Of a stretch of 64,000 nt of DNA, positions 37,832-44,706 are shown in pieces. How positions within the stretch are numbered: position 1 is the stretch's first letter; each line of letters opens with the position of its first letter. The stretch is taken from NCBI GenBank assembly GCA_963704615.1, contig OY969923.1:1240001-1304000 (forward strand). The letters are read 5' to 3'. Under the pieces are notes generated by a model that was given only the letters and a program-made list of their open reading frames with translations, made no database searches and had not been told where the DNA came from. The DNA comes from Bog-756 sp963704615. GTDB lineage: Bacteria > Actinomycetota > Acidimicrobiia > Acidimicrobiales > RAAP-2. A program made the position numbers and the translations under genes.

Positions 37832-38796
37832 GAGGGCGCGCGGATAGGTGACCATCCACCGGTCGTCGGGTTGTCTCGGCTGTGATGCCGAGTGCACCCA
37901 ACGACCGACGACCAAGTGGAGGTCACAGATATCATGCGCGCACTCGAGTCAGAAGTGGTAGATGCCGTCTGGGCCGCGATTGAACCCCTTCTCCCAACCC
38001 CGGATCAGTCCCATCCTCTCGGCTGTCACCGGCCGAGGATTCCCGACCGGATCTGCTTTGAGGCCATGCTCATTCGGCTGGTCACCGGCTGCTCGTGGGT
38101 CGATGCCGAACACCTGGTGGGCGGGAGTATCGGACACCACACTGCGGGCCCGGCGGGACGAATGGAGATCGGGGTCTTCGAAAGGCTCATTGACGAAGTA
38201 CTGCGTGCCTACGACAAGATCATTGGCCTCGACCTCACCGAGACCGCTGTTGATGGCTCCCAGCACAAGGCCCCGATGGGCGGTGAAGGAACTGGTCCCA
38301 ACCCCACTGACCGGGAAAATCGGGCTGGAAGTGGTCCCTGCTCACCGATCGGGACGGCATCCCACTCGGCTGGGCCACCGACTCGGCCAACCGACACGAC
38401 ACTGTCCTGTTCGCCTCGACACTGGAGGCTGCCAGAGGTCGGGGCCTCTGTGACATCGAAACCCTGCACCTCGACCGTGGCTATGACACCAGCGACGTCC
38501 GGTCTCGCTGTCGCGAGCTGGGTCTGACTGACCTGGTCTGTGTCCGCAGACGTTGGAAGGGCAAGAAATGGGGCACAAAGACGGCTCGCCAACTTCGCCC
38601 GCTCGGGCTCCGCTGGCCGGTCGAGCGCACCAACTCCTGGCTCTCCAACTTCGGCCAGATGCGGCGCAACACTGATCGCCGAATCGCTCACCGGCTCTCC
38701 CAAATCGCCCTGGCCATCACCCTGCTCATCACGGCCAAGCTCATTGACTGGCGCAACCGATGGGCGATGTAACCGGGCGCCTATCCGCGCACGGTC
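37832..38796 (+). mobile_element. IS5-family (IS427-like) insertion sequence, 965 bp
   Basis: Imperfect terminal inverted repeats bound the element: GAGGGCGCGCGGATAGGTG at 37832 and, on the other strand, GACCGTGCGCGGATAGGCG starting at 38796. The trinucleotide TTA directly flanks both ends (37829-37831 and 38797-38799), consistent with the TNA-type target duplication of IS427-like elements. One transposase gene fills it, with one internal frame change. Confidence 0.85.
37934..38772 (+). CDS. IS5-family transposase, two overlapping frames
   Basis: The first frame gives an N-terminal DUF4096-like part (WAAIEPLLP, GCHRPRIPDRICFEAMLIRL, GCSWVD) and the first catalytic Asp region (AVDGSQHKAPMGG). 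After PNPTD near 38310 the protein continues in the -1 frame as GWKWSLLTDRDGIPLGW, NRHDTVLF, LDRGYD (second Asp) and RWPVERTNSWL (catalytic Glu), ending at 38772. IS427-group elements often use a programmed frameshift at this place, and the run GGGAAAAT lies here, but a plain mutation is equally possible. ATG 37934 has GGAGGT upstream. About 280 residues if read through. Confidence 0.75.
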
Positions 38797-38804
38797 TTAG
38801 TTGA

Positions 38805-39692
38805 TTATGCCGCCTGACGGTCGACGTTGTGGTGGAGCATTTCGTACTGGCTCGGGCTGAGGTAGCCGAGCGTCGAGTGCAGCCAGCGGGTGTTGTACCA
38901 GCCCTCGATGTACTCGAATACGGCACGGTGTAGTCCTGCCCTCGTCGGCCAGGCCCGGGTGTCGGTGAGCTCGCGCTTGATGGTGGCAAAGAAGGGCTCG
39001 GCCACTGCGTTGTCCCAGCACTCGCCCTTCCTCCCGACCGAGAGCACGACGCCGTTGCTCCGGGCCAGTTCGGCGAAGTCTCGACTCGTGTATTGACAGC
39101 CACGGTCCGAGTGAAAAATGAGTCCTTCTTGTGGTGGGCGGTTGGCGAAGGCCATGGTGAGTGCATCCTCCACCAACTCGGTCCTCACGTGGTCGGCCAG
39201 GGACCAGCCCACCACCTTCCGCCTGGCCAGGTCGATGACGGTGGCCAGGTAGGCCCAGCTCTCCCAGGTGGCGATGTAGGTGATTTCCCCGCAATAGCGA
39301 CGTTCGATCTCGACACTCGGACCGAACTGTCGCTGGATCGGGTCCTTGGCCGCCTCGGCCTCGGGGTCGGCGACGGTGGTCTTCCTCCAGCGCTTCTTGC
39401 ACCGTCCCTCGAGGCCGGCCAGCCGCATGAGCCTGGTCACCCGTCGCCGGCCGCAGGTAACGCCCCGGTGGCCGAGCTCCTGGTGGACCCTCGAAGATCC
39501 ATAGGTGCCCTTGGACTCGTCGAAGACTTCGGTGATCTGGTTGGTCAGCTCGGCGTCGGTGACGGCCCGGACAGAGGGTTCGCCGTTGCGGCGCTGGTAG
39601 TAGGTGGCACGGGAGACCTCGAACAGGTCGCACGTCTTTTGGACGCTGTGACCTGCAATCTTCTCCGCCTCGATGAAGGGGTCGAGCTTCAT
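38805..39692 (-). CDS. IS3-family transposase OrfB (DDE integrase)
   Basis: 295 residues, full length. An N-terminal HTH_21-type region (IAGHSVQKTCDLFEVSRATYY, residues about 11-31; CGRRRVTRLMRLAGLEG) leads into an rve integrase core with the first Asp in RRYCGEITYIATW (the usual W-x-D-I-T-Y shows Gly-Glu here), the second in IFHSDRGCQYTS (about 192-203) and Glu in GECWDNAVAEPFFATIKREL (about 222-241). The ATG overlaps the TGA of orfA. The change at the first catalytic position (DIT to EIT) could impair activity. Confidence 0.88.
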   Translation of the reverse strand: MKLDPFIEAEKIAGHSVQKTCDLFEVSRATYYQRRNGEPSVRAVTDAELTNQITEVFDESKGTYGSSRVHQELGHRGVTCGRRRVTRLMRLAGLEGRCKKRWRKTTVADPEAEAAKDPIQRQFGPSVEIERRYCGEITYIATWESWAYLATVIDLARRKVVGWSLADHVRTELVEDALTMAFANRPPQEGLIFHSDRGCQYTSRDFAELARSNGVVLSVGRKGECWDNAVAEPFFATIKRELTDTRAWPTRAGLHRAVFEYIEGWYNTRWLHSTLGYLSPSQYEMLHHNVDRQAA

Positions 39693-39983
39693 CGGGTCTC
39701 CTTGGCGAAGAAAACCGTCGTACGCTTCAAGATCTCCACGTCCTCTTTGAGGGAGCGGTTCTCCCGACGCAAGCGGGTGAGCTCCTCTTTGTCCTCGGTG
39801 GTGAGACCGGGGCGTTCACCCTGGTCGATCTCGGTTCCGCACGTTGGTCTCGGTCAGATCGAAGTCCTTGGCCACCTGGCCGATGCTGCGATCGCCTCGC
39901 CGGCATAGCTCGACGATCTCAGTCTTGAACTCCGGTGTGAACGACCGACGGGGGCGGGGCTTCTTCCTCTCCATGGTCTCCAT
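39689..39983 (-). pseudogene. IS3-family OrfA, frameshifted
   Basis: A helix-turn-helix protein beginning METMERKKPRPRRSFTPEF, with the HTH at SIGQVAKDFDLTETNVRN. Near 39840 the frame breaks and stops early (RNRDRPG then TGA). The remainder continues in another frame as IDQGERPGLTTEDKEEL and RLRRENRSLKEDVEILKR, the leucine-zipper part, up to the TGA that overlaps the orfB start. One indel therefore disables it. Confidence 0.7.
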
Positions 39984-40035
39984 TTTGGACATCCTTTCCA
40001 GGGGCGTGCTCCTGATGGTGGATGTCCGTCAAACC

Positions 40036-40849
40036 GGAGGAAGCCCACCGTTCTCCATGCAGATGGCGGACCGGTCGGGACCCTGCGGGCGCGGGAGAAT
40101 GCGACCCCACGGACTCGACAGACCCTCGGCTGGATGACACCATCACAGGCGTTGGCCAAAGCCGTTGGGTTGATCGGTTGAGAACATGTTCTACAGGGGG
40201 CGACAACGAGCACCGGAGGGTGTAGACCTGGCTTGTCGTCGGGTCAGCAAGTATGTCGGGGGGGATTCCGCTCACTGGCCCGACGTGGGGTGGGGCCCAG
40301 CACTCTTCGGCTGAAAGCCACCCAGTGCTGGCCTAGCGAGCCCCCCGCACAGGATGATTCCTGTCTGTCGATGACGAAAACCGTTGGGCAGATGTCGTGC
40401 TCGATCGGAACCTGGGGGGACTGGCCTGCCGGGCCCTCCGCCTACTTACATCCACAAACGACCGGTTCGAGCCTTCCGTCACGAGGCGGTGAACAGGCCG
40501 GGCCCGGAGCAGGGTGGCGGCACCACTGCTCGACGGGCCCAGCGTGACAACCACGGTAACGGCAGGACCTTAGAGGGACCTGTGAGAGGGTCACCGGCCC
40601 ATGACCACGAAGTCGAACTGAATGTCCTGCACACGGAACAGGTCTCGGGGCTCTCCTCTGGTCTTCTCGACCAAGCGCCACCCAGCCTCATTGGCGTCAG
40701 CAACCGGCATTGTCCCACCGTGTGCAGCGCGGTGAACACCACCACTAACCTTTGATTTCGGGTGGAGGCGGTGGTGCCTGAGTTCATGAGATAAGCCACA
40801 CCTGCAGGTTCTAAAACTGACAGTCGTCGGTGACACATTGGGGCTTCCG
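40036..40849. other. Region without an intact gene
   Basis: Upstream of the IS3 element and downstream of nothing recognisable. The minus strand at about 40591-40720 reads AGWRLVEKTRGEPRDLFRVQ then DIQFDFVVMGR, which looks like the tail of a real protein (methyltransferase-like in flavour), but no start or upstream domain connects to it. The rest shows no coding signature. Confidence 0.35.
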
Positions 40850-40889
40850 AGAGGAAGGAGTCCCCGTGACCGAGCAGGAGTTGGCCCGT

Positions 40890-41345
40890 TGGCCAGCACA
40901 ATGGCTCCAAAGAGGCGCTATTACCAGTTCACCGCCATCGACGACTGCACCCGCCTCCGGGTGCTGCGACTCTACGAACGCTGCAACCAGAAAACGGCCA
41001 TCCAGTTCGTCGATTATGTGGCCGAGCGCCTGTTCCCGATTGAGGTGATCCAGACTGACAACGGTTCCGAGTTCGGGCCTACCTTCCACTGGCACGTTCT
41101 GGACAAGGGAATCAGCCACGTCTACATCAAGCCGGCCACCCCGCGACTCAACGGAAAGGTGGAGCGGAGCCACAGGAGTTCTACCGCCGGCTCGAGGGCG
41201 AGCTCATCGACGACACGAAAGTCTTCAACGACAAGCTCCGGGAGTGGGAGGACTATTACAACTATCATCGTCCCCACGGCGGACTGGGTGGACAGACCCC
41301 CCTACGAGCGCCTGAAGCTGAAACGACAACCGAGGCCCCCCGTTC
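40890..41345 (+). mobile_element. IS481-family transposase remnant
   Basis: Carries the integrase core of an IS481-type transposase: YYQFTAIDDCTRLRVLRLYE, IQTDNGSEFGPTFH (second Asp) and RLNGKVERSH (Glu). Near 41175 the frame changes to EFYRRLEGELIDD, FNDKLREWEDYYNYHRPHGGL, and it changes back near 41300 (PYERLKLK). The N-terminal half and first catalytic Asp are missing. It differs from the complete IS481 element at 43.1-44.4 kb. Confidence 0.78.
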
Positions 41346-41402
41346 ACGGTGACCGTCAGTTGCACGGGGTGGAGGTGGTGCCTCCGGATACGAACCGGCG
41401 TT

Positions 41403-42167
41403 CTAGTTTCGCTGGCCAGCCGTTTCGACTGGGCCGACGGAAGCCTGCGGGTGCTTCTTCCGCGATGAGGTTGTGAGAGGCATGCGCCCAGCAAACTCGT
41501 GGAATGTCAGGTTGTTCTCGCGGAGTCCGACTCTGTGAGCAGCGCGGCAGGTGAGCATTGCTTCCAGCCACGCCGCGTGTTGGGATTGGTTCCAGCCGAG
41601 CACGTCGCAGAGCAGGCGGCCCACGTCGGGGCTGGCCAGCGCGAATAGGACTTCTCCGGCACGGGCACGGCTGATCTTCAGCGAACCGCGTCGGGCGAAC
41701 CAGCCGGCGAGCTGCCGCATCTGCGCCAACCGATACCCCTCCATCTCGGCGAAGACGTCAGCGACATCGGGCTCTGCCGCGCTGGCGGACCGCAGGACCT
41801 CGTAGATCGGGCGGGTCCGGGTAGACACTTCAGCCATTTCCTGGGCGAACATGTGGACTTGACGCCGCTGGTCAGTTTCGTCTCGCACTTGGCGCGGTCC
41901 GGCGGCATCCATGATGCTCGCCTCGCCTGAAGGAGCCAGGCGCCAGTCCAGCACGGCCGTCAAAACTCGTACTTTGCTCCCGAAGCTCGCATAGACGGTG
42001 TCGGGCGCGACCCCTGCTCGCTCGGCGATGGCCTTGACTGTCGTGCGGGCGTATCCGTCGACCACAAACAGCTGCGCTGCGGCCTCGACGATCAGCTGGC
42101 GAGTTCGGGCCGCCCGCTCGCTGCGCAGTGTCGACACGTACGAGCGCCTCTTGACAGGCTTAGTCAT
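41403..42167 (-). CDS. TetR/AcrR family transcriptional regulator
   Basis: 254 residues. The N-terminal HTH is classical: RQLIVEAAAQLFVVDGYARTTVKAIAERAGVAPDTVYASFGSK (residues about 23-65). A helical ligand-binding domain follows (to about 220), and the last 35 residues are basic and probably disordered. It is divergent from the methyltransferase gene at 42215 with only 47 bp between starts, so it very likely controls that gene and itself. No ligand can be read from the sequence. Confidence 0.88.
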   Translation of the reverse strand: MTKPVKRRSYVSTLRSERAARTRQLIVEAAAQLFVVDGYARTTVKAIAERAGVAPDTVYASFGSKVRVLTAVLDWRLAPSGEASIMDAAGPRQVRDETDQRRQVHMFAQEMAEVSTRTRPIYEVLRSASAAEPDVADVFAEMEGYRLAQMRQLAGWFARRGSLKISRARAGEVLFALASPDVGRLLCDVLGWNQSQHAAWLEAMLTCRAAHRVGLRENNLTFHEFAGRMPLTTSSRKKHPQASVGPVETAGQRN

Positions 42168-42214
42168 TTCGTCCTAGTCTCACTGTAATGAATTAATCAT
42201 AGGTCGGGAGGGCC
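42168..42214. promoter_or_regulatory. Divergent promoter with a candidate TetR operator
   Basis: The 47-bp gap between the regulator and the methyltransferase is A/T-rich in the middle. It contains an imperfect palindrome around ATGAATTAATCAT (about 42188-42200). GGGAGGG at 42207-42213 is the probable ribosome binding site of the methyltransferase. Confidence 0.4.
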
Positions 42215-43015
42215 ATGTCTGCTGACCAAGGAGTGGACTGGAAGAGAGCAGGACGAGGATGGGGGGCGCGGGCCACGGAGTGGGCCTATCTGGCGGAGCC
42301 CTATGCGCTTCCAGCTTATGAACTGGTCTTCGATCAGCTCGACGTCAACGCAGGTGTCCGCCTCCTGGACATCGCATGTGGGTCCGGCTTGGCCGCCTCG
42401 ATGGCTGCCCGCAGAGGTGCTGTGGTGACGGGAATTGACGCCTCCGAACAACTCATCAAGATTGCTGCGGCCCGGACCCCGGGTGGGGGCTTCCAGACCG
42501 GGGATATGTTCGGACTGCCCTTCCCGGATCAGAGTTTTGACGTTGTCACCAGCTTCAATGGGATCTGGAAGGGATGCGAGAGTGCCCTGGACGAGGCGAG
42601 ACGCGTTCTGCTCCCAAAGGGTCGCGTCGGCCTCACTTTCTGGGGGCGACCCGATCGGAATGGACTCCTGCCCTACCTACTCAAGGCCCTTGAGTTGTCT
42701 CCCGCCAGCCATGTCGCAGCCAGCATGGAACAGGGCGACACGCAGAATGTCATCGAGGACATGCTGACGACTGCGGGTTTTGGTGACATAGAACGGGGCA
42801 CCGTGGAGGTAACCACCGAGTCGCCCGACGTGGCCACGGCAGTGCGCGCCATGGCTGCAGCGGGGCCGTCTGTGCCCGCAATCGAGGCCGTCGGCTACGA
42901 AAGGTATTGCCGGTCCCTGACGGAAGTCATTGCCCCTCTCTATGTGGATGGGCTGGGCGTGCGGACCACATCCGAGTTCGGTTGGGTGACGGCTCGTCCT
43001 GCGTCAAATCTCTGA
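42215..43015 (+). CDS. Class I SAM-dependent methyltransferase
   Basis: 266 residues. Motif I is RLLDIACGSGLAASMAA (residues about 50-66), followed by VVTGIDASEQLIKIA and the post-motif GDMFGLPFPDQSFDVVTSFNG (about 98-118), then LLPKGRVGLTFWG. This is the Methyltransf_11/25 pattern of small-molecule methyltransferases. The C-terminal helical part probably binds the substrate, which is unknown. It forms a regulator-enzyme pair with the divergent TetR gene. It is intact, with a good ribosome binding site. Confidence 0.85.
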   Translation: MSADQGVDWKRAGRGWGARATEWAYLAEPYALPAYELVFDQLDVNAGVRLLDIACGSGLAASMAARRGAVVTGIDASEQLIKIAAARTPGGGFQTGDMFGLPFPDQSFDVVTSFNGIWKGCESALDEARRVLLPKGRVGLTFWGRPDRNGLLPYLLKALELSPASHVAASMEQGDTQNVIEDMLTTAGFGDIERGTVEVTTESPDVATAVRAMAAAGPSVPAIEAVGYERYCRSLTEVIAPLYVDGLGVRTTSEFGWVTARPASNL

Positions 43016-43084
43016 CTGAGGTAGGCGTGTTGGCGCACCTCCAACAGCCCTCACGGTTTCCCCTAAGCGCAACTCGTGGAGGCG

Positions 43085-43100
43085 ATGGTGGAGGCGATGG
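43085..43100. repeat. Copy of the tRNA-Ala 3' end (possible att scar)
   Basis: The 16-mer ATGGTGGAGGCGATGG is repeated exactly at 44395-44410, where it is the 3' end of tRNA-Ala. A partial second copy (GTGGAGGCGATGG, 43076-43088) stands directly beside it. Such duplications of a tRNA 3' end are typical of integrase att sites. Confidence 0.75.
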
Positions 43101-43140
43101 TGTCGGAGTTCAGGACATAGGAGAGCGCCGGCCTGAAGGA

Positions 43141-44366
43141 TGTGTCAAGACATAGGAGACCGCTAGCGGGGAGGGTCTCCAGTGGACATGGGCCGGTTTC
43201 TGATCGAAATGCACCTGCGGACGGGTCAGCCCATCAAGCGGCTGGCCGCTGCGCACGGGGTGAGCCCGAGCTGGCTCTTCAAGCTGGACCGGCGCTACCG
43301 CCTGGAAGGTGAATCTGGACTGGCGCCGAGGAGCCGGCGACCGAGGAGCTCGCCGACTCGGATCTGCGATCTCTACGAGGACGAGATCGTGGCCATGCGC
43401 AAGCGGCTGTGTGACGACGGGCTCGATGCGGGCGCAGAGACCATTCACTTCCACCTTTCCGAGCGTCTTCGGAGCGTGCCGTCGACCTCGACCATCTGGC
43501 GGGTGCTCAAGGCCCGGGGGTTCGTCACTCCCCAGCCCCACAAGCGACCGAAGAGCTCGTTCACCCGTTTCGTGGCCGACTTGCCGAACCAGTGCTGGCA
43601 GGCCGACGTCACCCACTTCGAGCTCGAGAATGGGCAGGTTTTCGAGATCCTGAACGTCATCGACGACCACTCACGGCTGTGTGTGGCCACCCGGGCCATG
43701 GTGCGGGTTAAGGCCGCTGACGTGGTCAGGGTCCTGCACCAATCCGCCGAGACCTGGGGTTATCCGGCCTCGTTTCTCTCGGACAACGGTCTCATCTTCA
43801 CCGCCCAGCAACGCTTCGGCCTGGCCGGCGCCTTCGAACAGGAGCTGTTCGCCTTGGGAATCAGAGCCAAACACTCCCGGCCCTACCATCCCCAGACCTG
43901 CGGCAAGGTCGAGCGTTTCCACCAGACGGTGAAGAAGTTCCTCTCTGCCCAAGAGGGCATGCTCACAAAGAAGCAGCTGCAGCGAGAACTCGACCGCTTC
44001 GTCAACTACTACAACGAGGTGCGACCGCATCGTGGCATCGGTCGCAAGACGCCGGCTTCTGTCTATAGCGCCCGGGAGAAGGCCCGTCCCACCGGAGCCG
44101 TCGTCAAAGCAGACGGCCGCCGCCTTCGCTTCGACAAGGTGGACAAGACCGGCTCGGTGACCCTTCGCTACCGGGGCCGGCTGCACCACATCGGGATCGG
44201 GGCCGCCTACAAGGGTTGGCGCATCGCCATGTTCATCGACGGCCGGAAGGTGGAGATCGTGAGTCTCGACGGCTCCCCTCTGCGACGTCTGGTTCTCGAT
44301 CCCACCCGGGACTACCAACCACAGGCCTGACCAGCGGGTTTCGCTGGTCTACGATGTCTTGACACA
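43141..44366 (+). mobile_element. IS481-family insertion sequence, about 1.23 kb
   Basis: Bounded by near-perfect inverted repeats. The left end begins TGTGTCAAGACATAGGAG at 43141; the right end on the opposite strand, from 44366, begins TGTGTCAAGACATCGTAG (19 of 21 positions agree over the full repeat). TGT...ACA ends are usual for IS481. A second, weaker copy of the terminal repeat lies just outside each end (about 43103-43126 and 44369-44391). The single transposase gene is intact, so the element may be active. Confidence 0.85.
43182..44330 (+). CDS. IS481-family transposase
   Basis: 382 residues, full length. An N-terminal helix-turn-helix (QPIKRLAAAHGVSPSWLFKL, about 17-36) is followed by a linker and the rve integrase core with the DDE triad: WQADVTHFEL (about 141), FLSDNGLIFTA (about 199) and GKVERFHQTVKKFL (about 243). 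A C-terminal beta domain (GSVTLRYRGRLHHIGIG) is typical of this family. It has GGAGGG about 13 bp upstream of an initial GTG at 43182. Confidence 0.9.
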   Translation: MDMGRFLIEMHLRTGQPIKRLAAAHGVSPSWLFKLDRRYRLEGESGLAPRSRRPRSSPTRICDLYEDEIVAMRKRLCDDGLDAGAETIHFHLSERLRSVPSTSTIWRVLKARGFVTPQPHKRPKSSFTRFVADLPNQCWQADVTHFELENGQVFEILNVIDDHSRLCVATRAMVRVKAADVVRVLHQSAETWGYPASFLSDNGLIFTAQQRFGLAGAFEQELFALGIRAKHSRPYHPQTCGKVERFHQTVKKFLSAQEGMLTKKQLQRELDRFVNYYNEVRPHRGIGRKTPASVYSAREKARPTGAVVKADGRRLRFDKVDKTGSVTLRYRGRLHHIGIGAAYKGWRIAMFIDGRKVEIVSLDGSPLRRLVLDPTRDYQPQA

Positions 44367-44395
44367 TCGGTCTCCGATGTCTCGCGACATCACAA

Positions 44396-44472
44396 TGGTG
44401 GAGGCGATGGGACTCGAACCCACGAACCTCTTGACTGCCAGTCAAGCGCTCTACCAGCTGAGCTACGCCCCC
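44396..44472 (-). tRNA. tRNA-Ala (anticodon GGC)
   Basis: The minus strand folds as a full cloverleaf. The acceptor stem GGGGGCG pairs with CGCCTCC and includes the G3-U70 pair that defines alanine tRNAs. U8-A9, the D-arm GCTCAGCTGGTAGAGC, an anticodon stem-loop CTTGA-CTGGCAG-TCAAG with anticodon GGC, the T-loop TTCGAGT and an encoded ACCA end are all present. The 3' end faces the accessory half, and its last bases are duplicated at 43085-43100. Confidence 0.95.
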
Positions 44473-44706
44473 GAGGGTTGAGTCAGGTTATCAGCACCCC
44501 GCCGTGCCTCCTGAGGGCTCGACGGACGTTACTCGGATCCGTCTGAGGGCGTGGGGGCCTCGTCCCTCCACTCCGAATCCGCTCCGGGTCGCGGGGTCGA
44601 ATCCGCACCGAATGCCGGTATCGTCGCTCTCCGGCCGACGCCCGCCGGCGGACTGACCGGTACCGGACACCGGGGGCCCAGCCGGTCCCCGGTACGATCG
44701 TGATCC

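Larger units (their letters stand above)
38800..40035 (-). mobile_element. IS3-family insertion sequence
   Basis: Contains orfA (39689-39983) and orfB (38805-39692) in the usual IS3 order on the minus strand. The termini could not be fixed exactly; a weakly matching inverted pair containing TGACGG lies at about 38815 and about 40025. Its left end touches the right target site of the IS5 element. A decayed relative occupies 10085-10790, including matching sequence upstream of orfA. A defect in orfA suggests the element is no longer autonomous. Confidence 0.75.

Noticed and set aside
38290..38330. Firm claim of programmed frameshifting in the IS5 transposase
   Set aside because: The slip site does not fit a standard X-XXY-YYZ heptamer in the zero frame; a simple indel explains it equally well.
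44473..44706. T-box leader upstream of leuS
   Set aside because: No T-box core sequence (AGGGTGG-type) or terminator stem is visible.
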